Below, one piece after another: positions 43,274 through 55,051 of a DNA stretch of 64,000 nt. The number at the start of each line of letters is the position of its first letter. Within the stretch, counting starts at the first letter, position 1. Position numbers and translations under genes: made by a program. The stretch is taken from contig JAJEGM010000016.1 of the NCBI GenBank assembly GCA_022819825.1, forward strand, positions 1 through 64,000. The letters are read 5' to 3'. This stretch comes from Acidimicrobiia bacterium (GTDB taxonomy: Bacteria; Actinomycetota; Acidimicrobiia; Acidimicrobiales; Bin134). The notes beneath the pieces are model-generated. The model had not been told where the DNA came from. It worked only from the letters and a program-made list of their open reading frames with translations, and did no database searches.

Positions 43274-44359
43274 GTGCGCCTTCGACGGCTCTGGCTAGCG
43301 GATTTTCGCAACTATTCCCATCTCGATCTGGAGCTGCCTGCGGGAACCAGCCTGTTTGTGGGACTCAACGGCGAGGGCAAGACCAACCTTCTGGAGGCCG
43401 TCTATTACCTGGCCACGATGTCGTCGTTTCGTGTCAAAGCCGCAGACTCGATGATCCGGACTGGGGCAGACGTCTCCGAGGCGGTGGTGCGAGGGGAGAT
43501 GGTTGCCGATCAGCGGGAAGTTCTGCTTGAGGCCGCGCTCAGATCCACCGGTCGCTCTCAGTTCCAGGTGAACCGCCAAAAGGTGCGTCGCCGAGAACTG
43601 CTCGGTCTTGTTCCCGTGTCTGTTTTCATGCCCGACGATCTGGCGCTGCTCAAGGGCGGGCCTGGAGAGCGGCGCCGATTCATTGACGATGCACTGAGCC
43701 AGATCGACCCTCGCCTCGATGCGGCCAGGGCGGATTTGGAGAGCATCTTGCGCCAGCGGAATGCCCTGCTGCGCCAATCAGGAGGCCAACTCAGCTCAGA
43801 GGTGGCGGTGACACTGGACGTGTGGGACGAAAAACTTGCCGATGTGGGGGAGCGTTTGGCCGATGCCCGAAGGAGCCTGGTGGCAAACCTCGAGCCCAAG
43901 ATGGCTGCGGCCTATGAAGACATCGCGGTCAAGCCGACACCCGTTAGCTTGGCTTACGAGTCAATTTGGTCACCCGGAGAGCTGATCGAGGCCTTGGGCC
44001 GAGTCCGACGAGAAGACCTCCGCCGAGGGGCAACCACAGTGGGCCCTCACCGAGACGACGTGTTGGTGGCTCTTGCTGGCCGGCCGGCTCGCACGCACGC
44101 TTCCCAAGGAGAGCAGCGATCGCTGGCGTTGGCGCTGCGGTTGGCCGTACACCGGGAGTTGGCGGAAACGGCTGGTCAGTTTCCCCTGCTCCTATTGGAC
44201 GACGTGTTCTCGGAACTGGACCCAGAGAGGTCGAAGGGTGTTTTAGAAGCACTGCAATCTGAACAGACGCTGTTGACCACGGCCGGCACACTGCCGTCTG
44301 ATCTCACGTACAACGCCCGATTTCGAGTAGTGGGCGGCCAAGTCATTCGTGAGACGTGA
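43274..44359 (+). CDS. recF: DNA recombination/repair ATPase RecF
   Basis: The 361-residue SMC-like ATPase starts at GTG 43274 (MRLRRLWLADFRNYSHLDLEL). Walker A is GLNGEGKTNLLEAVYYL, the signature is ASQGEQRSLALALRLA and Walker B is LLLDDVFSELD. It loads RecA at gaps with RecO and RecR. Position after dnaN is canonical. Confidence 0.94.
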   Translation: MRLRRLWLADFRNYSHLDLELPAGTSLFVGLNGEGKTNLLEAVYYLATMSSFRVKAADSMIRTGADVSEAVVRGEMVADQREVLLEAALRSTGRSQFQVNRQKVRRRELLGLVPVSVFMPDDLALLKGGPGERRRFIDDALSQIDPRLDAARADLESILRQRNALLRQSGGQLSSEVAVTLDVWDEKLADVGERLADARRSLVANLEPKMAAAYEDIAVKPTPVSLAYESIWSPGELIEALGRVRREDLRRGATTVGPHRDDVLVALAGRPARTHASQGEQRSLALALRLAVHRELAETAGQFPLLLLDDVFSELDPERSKGVLEALQSEQTLLTTAGTLPSDLTYNARFRVVGGQVIRET

Positions 44360-44375
44360 CGTTTGCGACCACGGA

Positions 44376-44714
44376 ATGAGGCAGACTGAGGCGATGGGGT
44401 GGGAACCCTTGCCCAATCGGTCGGGACCCAGACGGCTGAGCGAAGCGCTCGATCAGGTTGCCTCGCGGCTGAAGGTGCCGCGGTCCCAGGTGCTGAAGAT
44501 GGTCTTTGCCGCGTGGGAGGATCTGGTCGGCTCGGTGATGGCAGCCCACTCGTCGCCGGTGCGACTGGTGGACGGAGAGCTGGTGGTAGCGGTGGATGAC
44601 CCGGCATGGGCCACGGAAATGAGGTTTTTCAGCACTGAGCTCATTGGTCGAATCAACGCCATCGCGAAGGAAGAAGCGGTCACATCTCTGACCGTCAGAG
44701 TCCGTCCTGGATGA
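44376..44714 (+). CDS. DUF721 protein, DciA-like helicase-loading factor
   Basis: The 112-residue protein contains the DUF721 pattern: LSEALDQVASRLKVPRSQVLKMVFAAWEDLVG, then VRLVDGELVVAVDDPAWATEMRFF. DciA proteins load or activate the replicative helicase in bacteria lacking DnaC. The place between recF and gyrB is that of Rv0004. ATG 44376 is chosen; a GTG at 44349 would overlap recF. Confidence 0.82.
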   Translation: MRQTEAMGWEPLPNRSGPRRLSEALDQVASRLKVPRSQVLKMVFAAWEDLVGSVMAAHSSPVRLVDGELVVAVDDPAWATEMRFFSTELIGRINAIAKEEAVTSLTVRVRPG

Positions 44715-46878
<2,164 letters not shown>

Positions 46879-46893
46879 GCGCAAAGGACTCCT

Positions 46894-49368
46894 GTGCCCG
46901 ACGAGCCTGATACGTCCCCAGAGTCTGAAGGGGCGCCTGTCAGTTCAATTCAGGACATCGACATCCAGACTGAGATGGAGCAGTCGTTTCTGGACTACGC
47001 CATGTCGGTCATCACCGCCCGGGCGCTCCCCGATGTGCGAGACGGGCTCAAACCGGTCCACCGCCGCATTCTCTGGGGCATGTACGACCAGGGGACCCGG
47101 CCCAATCGGCCCTATGTGAAGTGCGCCCGGGTAGTGGGCGATGTCATGGGCAAGTACCACCCCCACGGAGACCAGGCGATTTACGACGCCCTCGTGCGCT
47201 TGGGCCAGGGGTTCTCGCTGAGGCACCCGCTGATCGACCCCCACGGGAACTTCGGATCTCCCAACGATCCGCCGGCGGCCATGAGGTACACCGAATGCCG
47301 TCTCGACGAGTTGGCCATGAGGCTGCTCGACGGCATCGACGAGCAGACCGTCGATTTCAGCGACAATTTCGATTCCACCGAGCAAGAACCAGAGGTGTTG
47401 CCGTCGCGGTTCCCCAATCTGCTGGTGAATGGCAGCCAGGGCATTGCGGTCGGCATGGCCACCAACATCCCGCCTCACAACCTGGGCGAGGTGATCGACG
47501 CGGTCAACCACTTGCTCGAAAACCCCGAGGCCACCGACGAGAGCCTGATGGAGTTCGTGAAGGGCCCGGACTTCCCCACCCGAGGTTGCATCATGGGCTT
47601 CCAAGGCATCCGCGACGCCTACACCACCGGCCAGGGAGCTATAAAGGTGCGGGCCTCGGCCGAGATCGTGGAGGACGACTCCAAGACCCGGATCGTGGTC
47701 ACCGAGATTCCTTATCAGACCAGTGCCGAGATAATTGAGGAGAAGGTGGCCGATTTGGTAAATCGGCAGGTGATCGACGGCATTCGCCAGATCCACAACG
47801 AATCGGCCAAGGGCCAGACCAGGCTGGTATTCGAGTTGAAGAAAGACGCCCCTGCGCTAGTGGTCCTCAACAACCTCTACAAGCACTCCCCCCTGCAAAG
47901 CACCTTCACGGTGAACATGGTGGCACTGGCCGACGGGGTGCCTCGCACGATGACGCTGCGGGACTGTCTGGCCGCCTACGCCCGCCACCAGCAGGAGGTG
48001 GTGAGCCGTCGGACTCAATTCCGTTTAGACGAGGCTCGGCGACGGGAGCACATCCTTGAGGGTCTTGTGAGAGCGGTAGACATGATCGACGAGATCATTG
48101 CCGCCATACGGGCATCGGAGAACCGGGCTGCCGCCCGGGCCACCCTGATGGGCGAGCAGTTCGAGTTCAGCGAGATCCAGGCCAACCACATCCTGGACCT
48201 TCCCTTGGGGCGGCTCACCCAGCTTGGCCGCCAAGAGCTGAACGATGAACTCGTTGAGAAGCGGGCGCTCATCGTGGATTTGGAGGCCATTCTGGCTGAT
48301 GACGCCAAGCTGCGAGCTGTTATCCGAGAGGAGTTGCTAGAAGTGCGGGAGGCCTTCGCCACCGACCGGCGTACTCAGATAATGGCCGATGAGGGCGAGA
48401 TCGACATCGAGGCCCTGATCGACGACGAGGACTTGATGTTCAGCCTGAGCGCAGCCGGGTATGTCAAGACGGTGACTCCCGACGAGTTCAGAACGCAGGG
48501 GAGAGGCGGCAAAGGAGTCATCGGCGCCAATCTGAAAGACGGCGACTACATTGCCTCGCTCATCCACACCACCGCTCACGCGTATTTGATGTTCTTCACC
48601 AACATGGGGCGCGTGTATCGCATCAAGGCCCACGAGGTGCCCCGAACTAGTCGAACCGCCCGGGGCATGGCCATCGTGAATTTGCTGCATCTGGCGCCCG
48701 AAGAGACCATCTCCGCGGTGATCGACACCCGGGACTACGAAACGATGCGGTTCCTGCTGTTCGTGACTCGCCGGGGGATAGTGAAGCGAACCCGGTTCCT
48801 CGAATACGACAAGACCCGGTCCCGGGGGCTCATCGCCATCAATTTGCGGGAAGACGACGAACTGGTGCGGGTGCTGCCCACCAGCGGAACCGACGACATC
48901 TGCCTAGTGAGCGCCTCAGGCAAGCTGATGCGTTTCTCGGAAGACGAGGTCCGAGCCATGGGACGACAGGCGGCCGGGGTGTGGGGGATGAGGCTGCGAG
49001 GCGACGATGTGGTCGTGGCCGCCAGTGCGGTACAGCCTGGCGACGAGATGTTGCTGGTTACCGACCAGGGATACGGCAAGCGGATGCCTTTGGACGAGTT
49101 TCGGGCCAAGCATCGCGGTGGCATGGGAATGCGGGCCATGAGGATGATGGATGGTCGGGGCACAGTAGTGGCTGCACGGGTAGTGGCTCCGGAGGACGAG
49201 GTGTTCATGGTGGCGTCCAACGGGGTGACCATCCGAATTCCGGTATCTTCGGTTTCGGTGAAAGGACGACAAGCCTCAGGCGTGCGGGTGATGAGCTTGT
49301 CCGACGATCAGCTGGTGGCCGCCGTGGCCCCTGTCTTGTCCAGCTCCGAAGACGAAGACGAGGAGTAG
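46894..49368 (+). CDS. gyrA: DNA gyrase subunit A
   Basis: The 824-residue subunit has the catalytic Tyr132 (AMRYTECRL) and a C-terminal beta-pinwheel with GyrA box QGRGGKG, which separates it from ParC. In the quinolone region [23 protein letters not shown], Gln94 occupies the place of E. coli Ser83 while Asp98 (E. coli Asp87) is kept. A run of acidic residues ends the protein. Start is GTG 46894. Confidence 0.96.
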   Translation: MPDEPDTSPESEGAPVSSIQDIDIQTEMEQSFLDYAMSVITARALPDVRDGLKPVHRRILWGMYDQGTRPNRPYVKCARVVGDVMGKYHPHGDQAIYDALVRLGQGFSLRHPLIDPHGNFGSPNDPPAAMRYTECRLDELAMRLLDGIDEQTVDFSDNFDSTEQEPEVLPSRFPNLLVNGSQGIAVGMATNIPPHNLGEVIDAVNHLLENPEATDESLMEFVKGPDFPTRGCIMGFQGIRDAYTTGQGAIKVRASAEIVEDDSKTRIVVTEIPYQTSAEIIEEKVADLVNRQVIDGIRQIHNESAKGQTRLVFELKKDAPALVVLNNLYKHSPLQSTFTVNMVALADGVPRTMTLRDCLAAYARHQQEVVSRRTQFRLDEARRREHILEGLVRAVDMIDEIIAAIRASENRAAARATLMGEQFEFSEIQANHILDLPLGRLTQLGRQELNDELVEKRALIVDLEAILADDAKLRAVIREELLEVREAFATDRRTQIMADEGEIDIEALIDDEDLMFSLSAAGYVKTVTPDEFRTQGRGGKGVIGANLKDGDYIASLIHTTAHAYLMFFTNMGRVYRIKAHEVPRTSRTARGMAIVNLLHLAPEETISAVIDTRDYETMRFLLFVTRRGIVKRTRFLEYDKTRSRGLIAINLREDDELVRVLPTSGTDDICLVSASGKLMRFSEDEVRAMGRQAAGVWGMRLRGDDVVVAASAVQPGDEMLLVTDQGYGKRMPLDEFRAKHRGGMGMRAMRMMDGRGTVVAARVVAPEDEVFMVASNGVTIRIPVSSVSVKGRQASGVRVMSLSDDQLVAAVAPVLSSSEDEDEE

Positions 49369-49417
49369 CCTCCTACTCGCCGAAGCTTCCCCCCTGACAT
49401 GACAGCGGAGAAGTGCG

Positions 49418-49783
49418 ATGGACGAGAGGGGATCGATTTCGGTGCTGGGCGTTGGGATGCTGGCGTTGATCGGGATGGCAATCCTGCTGTTGGGCCAACT
49501 CGGCGCTGACGGGGTTCGCCGGGCTCGGGCGACAGCAATTGCCGATGCGGTGGCAATGGCCGCGGCGGCCGACCCCCTGGCTGCTCGAGCCACCGCGGCG
49601 GCCAACCGGGCGACGCTGGTTTCGATGGTGCAAGAGGGCTTCGAAACCGAGGTGGTCGTGCGCCGCGACGGTTCACTGGCGACAGCCAGAGCAGAGTTCC
49701 GACCAATCGGGTGGTGGTGCCAATTAATTGACACCAGCGATCCCTTACACTTCGGGGCGTGTCCATCGACCCCGGTCGGGTGA
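49418..49783 (+). CDS. Orphan TadE/Rv3654c-like protein
   Basis: The 121-residue protein starts MDERGSISVLGVGMLALIGMAILLLGQLGADG with Ala-rich helix RARATAIADAVAMAAAADPLAARA. This is the helicase/secretion-neighbourhood TadE-like family, with RG followed by a pseudopilin helix. It has two Cys near the C-terminus (WWCQLI; FGACP). It is far from the tad operon, just after gyrA, and overlaps the next gene by 25 bases. Confidence 0.68.
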   Translation: MDERGSISVLGVGMLALIGMAILLLGQLGADGVRRARATAIADAVAMAAAADPLAARATAAANRATLVSMVQEGFETEVVVRRDGSLATARAEFRPIGWWCQLIDTSDPLHFGACPSTPVG

Positions 49784-50292
49784 GCGACCCCTCTGCCGCA
49801 CCGTTGCCCAGCCAGGCAGCGGCGCGCCAACCGGTCAAGGTGACCCCGAGGGAGTACCGGAGGGCTGTGCGATTGCAGGCCCGCAAGGTGCGCCGGGTGA
49901 TCCGGCACATCGAGCCCTGGTCGGTGTTGAAGATCTCGTTGATCTTCTACATGTGCCTCTGGGTGATCGTGATGCTGGCCGGCGTGATGCTGTGGAGCAT
50001 TGCGGTGGGCTCGGGCACCGTGGACGACACCGAGTCGTTCATCGAGGAGCTGTTCGCCCTGCAAGAGTTCAAGTTCAACGCCAGCCAGATATTCCGCGGC
50101 TTCGCCATAGGCGGGTTGGTGTTGGTGGTGGCGGGCACGTTCTTCAACGTCTTGCTGTGTGTGCTGTTCAACCTCATCAGTGATCTGACCGGCGGAATGA
50201 GGGTCACAGTCATCGAGGAGGAGACAGCTCGGCAACGGCCCCGGACTCGGCCTCGCCGATTTCGTTGGCCTGCCTGGAACCCCCGTAAGTAG
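49759..50292 (+). CDS. DUF3566 transmembrane protein
   Basis: The 177-residue protein has a basic N-terminal part (REYRRAVRLQARKVRRVIRHI), two membrane segments (VLKISLIFYMCLWVIVMLAGVM and GFAIGGLVLVVAGTFFNVLL) and a basic tail. DUF3566 proteins follow gyrA in most actinobacteria (Rv0007 in M. tuberculosis). Function is not established. GTG 49759 start. Confidence 0.85.
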   Translation: MSIDPGRVSDPSAAPLPSQAAARQPVKVTPREYRRAVRLQARKVRRVIRHIEPWSVLKISLIFYMCLWVIVMLAGVMLWSIAVGSGTVDDTESFIEELFALQEFKFNASQIFRGFAIGGLVLVVAGTFFNVLLCVLFNLISDLTGGMRVTVIEEETARQRPRTRPRRFRWPAWNPRK

Positions 50293-50314
50293 GCTGTCCA
50301 CTCGGTTTGGCATT

Positions 50315-50388
<74 letters not shown>

Positions 50389-50433
50389 CGTTGATGACTT
50401 TCCCCGGTTGCACCGTTGAGGGGGTTCGTTAGG

Positions 50434-50574
50434 ATGGGTGTCGTGAAGATTCTGCGAAGAGCGCTGGTTGCTCTGGCAGGGGCGGCTGCCATCGCTGCCA
50501 TTTTGCGTGCTCGGGGAACCGGGGGCGTCCCGTCTCAGTCGGGCGGGTGGCGCCAGATCAGCGGCAGCAGCTGA
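50434..50574 (+). CDS. Small membrane-associated protein downstream of tRNA-Ile (DLW-39-like position)
   Basis: A 46-residue ORF at ATG 50434 (or GTG 50443) reads MGVVKILRRALVALAGAAAI with one hydrophobic segment, then a polar tail with WRQISGSS. Size, place after gyrA/tRNA-Ile and single helix recall the actinobacterial DLW-39 small proteins, but the DLW motif itself is not present. Confidence 0.5.
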   Translation: MGVVKILRRALVALAGAAAIAAILRARGTGGVPSQSGGWRQISGSS

Positions 50575-50634
50575 CTCTGAACTGCTCTATCTGAGCCGTA
50601 TGGTGACCCTCATTCCGCCGGTCGGATAACTGAT

Positions 50635-51609
50635 ATGGACATCTCGATTGTCGGCGCGGGCGTGGTCGGCGCCGGGGTGGTGAATCACTTGGTTGGCTCG
50701 CCTTCGACGCCCGTCAGTCGGCTGGCTGTGATCGACCGAAATCCCGATCGGGCCTGGCACTTGGCCGAGAAACATGGGCCTCCGGTGACCGTGGGAAGTT
50801 TGGATGATGCGGCCGATGTGGTGGTTCTGGCTACCGCGTCAGGCACCCAGGCCCGACTGGCGCGTCGGCTTCTCAACCAGGGGCGGGTGGTGCTGGCCAC
50901 CTCTGACTCGGTGTCTGATGTGAGGCGGATGCTGGGCATGAACGGCGCGGTTCGACAACAGGGCTCGCTGGTGGTTGCCGGAGTGGGCATGGCCCCCGGG
51001 CTGAGCGATGTGCTCGCCGTTCGAGCGGCCGCGGAGCTCGACCGGGTGACCGAGGTTCACGTCGCCAAGTTCGGCACTGGGGGGCCGGATTGCGCCCGGC
51101 AGCATCACCGGGCATTGAGCTCTCTGGCGTTGGAATGGCGGGGTGGTTGGAAGCAGCGGCCGGGCGGCTCGGGACGGGAGCTCTGCTGGTTTCCAAGCCC
51201 GGTGGACGCGGCGGACTGCTATCGGGCGGCATTGCCCGATCCGATGCTGCTGGTTAGGAAGTTCAGCAGGGCGGATCGGATCACGGCCCGCATGGCAGCT
51301 ACTCGGAGGGATCGCTTTTCCTCCTGGCTGCCGATGCTGCGGCCCCCGCATCCGGAGGGGAAGCTGGGTGCTGTGCGCGTGGAGGTGCGGGGGCAGAAAG
51401 ATGGTGCTTGGGCGGGGCGGATTCTGGGGGCTTCAGGGGCGCCGGGTTTTGTGGCTTCGTCGGTGGTGGTGAGCGCTCTGGAGTTGATCGGGTCGGGAAA
51501 GGTTGATGGAACTGGCGTGGTGGGGTTGTCGGAGATTGTGGACGCGGCTGAGTTTCTAGGAGTGCTGGAAGGGCAAGGGGTGGTCTGTGAGGAGTTTGCC
51601 GGGGTCTAG
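50635..51609 (+). CDS. NAD(P)-binding oxidoreductase, saccharopine-dehydrogenase/Gfo-Idh-like
   Basis: The 324-residue protein starts with a Rossmann motif (DISIVGAGVVGAGVVNHLVG), then VIDRNPDRAWHLAEKHG and VVVLATASGTQARLARRLL. VVAGVGMAPGLSDVLAVRAAAELD resembles the saccharopine reductase-like group. It is likely a cytoplasmic dehydrogenase of unknown substrate. It converges with the phosphatase gene; their TAG stops share CTAG at 51606-51609. Confidence 0.65.
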   Translation: MDISIVGAGVVGAGVVNHLVGSPSTPVSRLAVIDRNPDRAWHLAEKHGPPVTVGSLDDAADVVVLATASGTQARLARRLLNQGRVVLATSDSVSDVRRMLGMNGAVRQQGSLVVAGVGMAPGLSDVLAVRAAAELDRVTEVHVAKFGTGGPDCARQHHRALSSLALEWRGGWKQRPGGSGRELCWFPSPVDAADCYRAALPDPMLLVRKFSRADRITARMAATRRDRFSSWLPMLRPPHPEGKLGAVRVEVRGQKDGAWAGRILGASGAPGFVASSVVVSALELIGSGKVDGTGVVGLSEIVDAAEFLGVLEGQGVVCEEFAGV

Positions 51610-52409
51610 CCGTTGTTGAGGAGAACGCGGAGTTCTTCGTGGAAGTGTCCGTTGGTGGCCAGCCAGTCACCGGCGGATGGGGTTTCGGTGCCGTTCCATT
51701 GGGTGATTTGGCCGCCGGCCTCGGGGATTATGACGAGCATGGGGGCGATGTCCCAGAGGTTGAGGCCGGGATCGATCATGGCGTCGACGCGACCGGTGGC
51801 TACCAGCACGTAGCCGTAGCCGTCGCCCCAGGTGCGCACTCGGGGACCTGTTCGGCTCTCTCGGTCGCGGGTTCGCCTGACTCGATCGAAGGCGCCTTCG
51901 GGCCACCATTCGGTTCCAGATGTGCTCAAGTACGACCGGCTTAGCTCGGTTTGGGTGCTCACTTGGCAGCGGCGGCCGTTGTGGTGGCAACCCAAGCCTC
52001 GACCGGCCCATACCGCTTCGTCCAGGCCGGGCACGGCCGCCACTCCGATGGCCGGGCCGTGCTGGTCTATCAAGGCCAGCAAAGTGGTGTACAGGGGCAC
52101 ACCGCGGACGAAGCTGCGGGTGCCGTCGATGGGGTCGATCACCCAGGTTCGCCCCGATGTGCCCTGCTCTTCGGGGTATTCCTCTCCGATCACCGCATCG
52201 TCGGGGAACCTCTGGGCCAAAGCCTCTCGGAGGAAGGCCTCCGCGGCCTTGTCGGCTTCGGTTACCGGTGACCCGTCGTCCTTGCGCAGCACCGAAAGCT
52301 CATGGTCGGAGAACCACCTCAGTGTTAGCCGCCCGGCTTCTCGGGCCAGCTCTACGGCTTCGTCGAGGAGGTCAGCGGCAACTGCATCGGCCGAGCTGGG
52401 CTCGGTCAT
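51606..52409 (-). CDS. Inositol-monophosphatase-family phosphatase, histidinol-phosphatase-like
   Basis: The 267-residue Mg2+-dependent phosphatase has the metal motifs GEEYPEE and WVIDPIDGTRSFVRGVP, and the late WDIAPMLVIIPEAGG. The TRSFVRGVPLYTTLLAL version is typical of HisN, which removes phosphate from histidinol phosphate. No other histidine genes are near, so the substrate remains open. ATGA overlap with the CoA-transferase gene makes it the last gene of that operon. Confidence 0.8.
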   Translation of the reverse strand: MTEPSSADAVAADLLDEAVELAREAGRLTLRWFSDHELSVLRKDDGSPVTEADKAAEAFLREALAQRFPDDAVIGEEYPEEQGTSGRTWVIDPIDGTRSFVRGVPLYTTLLALIDQHGPAIGVAAVPGLDEAVWAGRGLGCHHNGRRCQVSTQTELSRSYLSTSGTEWWPEGAFDRVRRTRDRESRTGPRVRTWGDGYGYVLVATGRVDAMIDPGLNLWDIAPMLVIIPEAGGQITQWNGTETPSAGDWLATNGHFHEELRVLLNNG

Positions 52410-53638
52410 CCAAGAATGCCTTGGTCCCGCAACGCGGTGAGTCGGTCGTTGTCCAATCCCAAGACCTCGCTGAGCACCTCGTCGGTTTGCTGGCCGACGG
52501 TGGGGGCGTGGGTGGGGACGGGGAGTTCTTCGTCGAAGAACTTGACCGGAAGGGGGAGCTGCTCACAACCCACCTGCTCGGTGGTGAACAGCGGAAGGCG
52601 GTCTTGGAACTGGGGGTCGTCCACCACGTTCTTGGCGTTGTTCACCGGGGCGATGGGCGTGTTCACCCGGTCGCCGAACTCCAGCCATTCGGCGCTGGTC
52701 TTGGTGCGGAAGATGTCCCGCAACTCCCGCTGCATCTCGAGGTTTCCCCGAGCGTGGTCGGCGTACTTCGATCCCGGCCAGCGGTCGAACAGGTCCATGC
52801 GGTCCAACGCCTCGCAGAAGTTCTTCCAAAACGCCTGTTCAGAGGCCATGAACAGCACGTGACCGTCGGAGGACTCATACATCTGATAGCGAACGCCCTC
52901 CCACATGCCGGCCAACCCCGGGGCCCGACGCTCATAGTCGTCGGACGGGTTGCCGGTGACCTCGTCTTCGGGACGCTCGTAGGCCTTCCAGGTTTCGATG
53001 CGGTACCAGTCCATGTAGGCGGCCGCGTCGGACTGAGCCAGCTCGAGCCGACAGCCCTCGCCGGTGTCCCGAGCCCGAATGATTCCGGCACACACCGCGA
53101 GCGCGCCAATGAGGGGGGCGATGTTGATGCCTATGTTGGGCATCTCCGGGATGCGGCAAAAGCCGTCGTCGTCATAGGCGGGGGGGATCAGACCGGCCCA
53201 GGTGTCGTAGGCGATGCCGTGGCTGGGCATGTCCTTGTACGGGCCGGTCATCCCGTAGCCGCTGATGGTGGCGAACACGATCTGGGGGTTGACTTCCTTC
53301 AGCTGCTCATAGCCCAAACCCCGCCGTTCCAGGGCGCCGGGCCTCATGGCCTCCACCACCGCGTCGGCATTGCGAGCCAGATCCAGATAGAGCTCCACGC
53401 CCTCGGGTTGGCGAAGATCGAGCACGATGCTGCGTTTGCCCCGATGGGTGTGCAAATGCAGCAACGACACCCCGTTGACGATGGGCCAGGTCATCTGGCG
53501 GATGTAGTCGCCTTGGGGAGGTTCGACCTTGATGACGTCAGCACCCATGTCGGACAGGAACGTGGTCAAGAAGCCGGGGCCGAGAAGCGAGCTCTCGATC
53601 ACTCGGACGCCGGCGAGGGGGGGAGCAGAGTGGCTCAT
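52406..53638 (-). CDS. CaiB/BaiF family III CoA-transferase
   Basis: The 410-residue protein moves CoA between carboxylic acids. N-terminal marks are LAGVRVIESSLLGPGFLTTFLSDMGADVIKVEPP and RGKRSIVLDLRQPEG; further on is DTWAGLIPP. The C-terminus includes TSAEWLEFGDRVNTPIAPVNN. Four-base overlaps join it to both neighbours. Family members activate acids such as bile acids or carnitine; here the acid is unknown. Confidence 0.87.
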   Translation of the reverse strand: MSHSAPPLAGVRVIESSLLGPGFLTTFLSDMGADVIKVEPPQGDYIRQMTWPIVNGVSLLHLHTHRGKRSIVLDLRQPEGVELYLDLARNADAVVEAMRPGALERRGLGYEQLKEVNPQIVFATISGYGMTGPYKDMPSHGIAYDTWAGLIPPAYDDDGFCRIPEMPNIGINIAPLIGALAVCAGIIRARDTGEGCRLELAQSDAAAYMDWYRIETWKAYERPEDEVTGNPSDDYERRAPGLAGMWEGVRYQMYESSDGHVLFMASEQAFWKNFCEALDRMDLFDRWPGSKYADHARGNLEMQRELRDIFRTKTSAEWLEFGDRVNTPIAPVNNAKNVVDDPQFQDRLPLFTTEQVGCEQLPLPVKFFDEELPVPTHAPTVGQQTDEVLSEVLGLDNDRLTALRDQGILG

Positions 53639-54348
53639 GCCATGGTCCCCCCGTCAACTCTGAGCACGATCCCATTGCAGTAGCTGGCGTCGTCGCTGGC
53701 CAGGAAGGCGAACGCGGAGGCCAGTTCCGGCGGTTGGGCGGGCCGGTGGTAGGGGAGCATGCCGGCCATGAGGGTGAGATCCACGTCTTCCGGGGGGGTG
53801 AACTGCTCGCCGATCGGCGTCTCGACCCCGCCGGGAGCTATGCAGTTGACCCGGATCCCCGACCGCCCGTTGGTGATGGCCATGGTCTGGGTGAGGGCGA
53901 TCACCCCGCCCTTGGACGCTGAATAGGCTGAGCTCCACGCTTGGGCGTTGGTGCCGGCCGTGGAGGCGGTGTTGACGATGTTGCCTTGGGATTCGAGCAA
54001 ATGGGGCAGGCAAGCTTGGGACATGAAGTAGGTGCCGGTGAGGTTGACGCCGATGACCCGGTTCCAAGCCTCGGGGGTTTCATCTTCATCTCGGGCGAAA
54101 TGGCCGATGCCGGCGACATTGCATAGCACGTCAATGCGGCCGTAGGCATCCACTATCTGAGCGACGGTGGGAGCGATGGCGCCGAGGTCTAGCAGGTCCA
54201 GTTGGATGGCCATGTCGACGTCGTCAACCGGATCCCGGTCGATACCCACCACGGTGCCACCCTCTGAGCGCAGACGGTCGGCGGTGGCCCGTCCAATGCC
54301 GGAAGCCGCGCCAGTGACTATGGCGATCTTGTCTTCAAATCGGTTCAT
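53635..54348 (-). CDS. Short-chain dehydrogenase/reductase
   Basis: The protein (237 residues from ATG 54348) has the cofactor motif VTGAASGIGRA, the NAG-type motif written NVAG, the catalytic Ser and YSASKGG (Tyr/Lys), and ends SDDASYCNGIVLRVDGG. Asp in IDRDP after the second strand points to NAD(H). A TTG six bases upstream is an alternative start. It overlaps the CoA-transferase gene by four bases. Confidence 0.88.
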   Translation of the reverse strand: MNRFEDKIAIVTGAASGIGRATADRLRSEGGTVVGIDRDPVDDVDMAIQLDLLDLGAIAPTVAQIVDAYGRIDVLCNVAGIGHFARDEDETPEAWNRVIGVNLTGTYFMSQACLPHLLESQGNIVNTASTAGTNAQAWSSAYSASKGGVIALTQTMAITNGRSGIRVNCIAPGGVETPIGEQFTPPEDVDLTLMAGMLPYHRPAQPPELASAFAFLASDDASYCNGIVLRVDGGTMA

Positions 54349-54362
54349 GCCCAAAGCATGGC

Positions 54363-55025
54363 CTATTGAGACGGTCGGCGATGCATCAAGGCAGGTTGAG
54401 GTGCCGTCATGGCCGTATTCCGAGAGGGTGCCTCAATGATCCCGGTCAACATGTCCACCAGATTGGCGGCATACACGTGGTCTTGAGTGGCCAAGGGATC
54501 GCCTGCTTCGATGCGGCGGGCCCGCTCGGCCAACGAGGCGGTCATCAGCTGGATCATGCCCAGAACCCGCTCGTCTCGCTGGGCTTTGTCGGCCGCCGAT
54601 GAGCGGTCTCGCAACAGCCTCAAGATGGCGTTGAGGTTTGCCGGCACGTGGGTGGGATCGAAATCCCAGCGACTGAAGTCTGCGCTGAGCTGGGCCACTA
54701 TCCGCAGGTAGCACCGACCGCTGTCGGTGGCCAACCGGCGGGTGAGGGGTTGGACCAGCGCCTCGATGAGCGCGGGAGTGTGGTCGTCATCCAACGAAGC
54801 CCACACCTCACCCCGGTCTTGGTCGATGGGCTCACCGTGCTCTCGCAAGATGGCGTCGAGCACCCCGCTACGGGACCCGAAGTGATAGGAGAGCGCCGAG
54901 CTGTTCTTTTGCCCGGCGGCGGCCACGATGTCTTGAACCCGCACCTTCCAGATGCCTTGCTCGGCGAACAGGCGCTCGGCTTCGGCGATGAGTCGGGCTC
55001 GGGTTTCGGTGGCGTCGCGGGGCAC
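54363..55025 (-). CDS. TetR-family transcriptional regulator
   Basis: The 220-residue regulator has the N-terminal DNA-binding domain (TRARLIAEAERLFAEQG, then VQDIVAAAGQKNSSALSYHFGSRSGVLDAIL) and a helical ligand domain. GTG 55025 is chosen, with AAGGA eight bases upstream; the frame is open into the LLM gene but that part is a shadow. It lies inside the LLM-SDR-CoA-transferase operon, and a palindrome upstream of the LLM gene is its likely operator. Confidence 0.85.
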   Translation of the reverse strand: MPRDATETRARLIAEAERLFAEQGIWKVRVQDIVAAAGQKNSSALSYHFGSRSGVLDAILREHGEPIDQDRGEVWASLDDDHTPALIEALVQPLTRRLATDSGRCYLRIVAQLSADFSRWDFDPTHVPANLNAILRLLRDRSSAADKAQRDERVLGMIQLMTASLAERARRIEAGDPLATQDHVYAANLVDMLTGIIEAPSRNTAMTAPQPALMHRRPSQ

Positions 55026-55051
55026 AGCCGCTGTTCCTTGAGTCGGTCGGG

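Noticed and set aside
51920-53683. Plus-strand ORF of 587 residues opposite the phosphatase and CoA-transferase genes
   Set aside because: Antisense shadow with no family motifs; the minus-strand genes have clear catalytic motifs and four-base overlaps.
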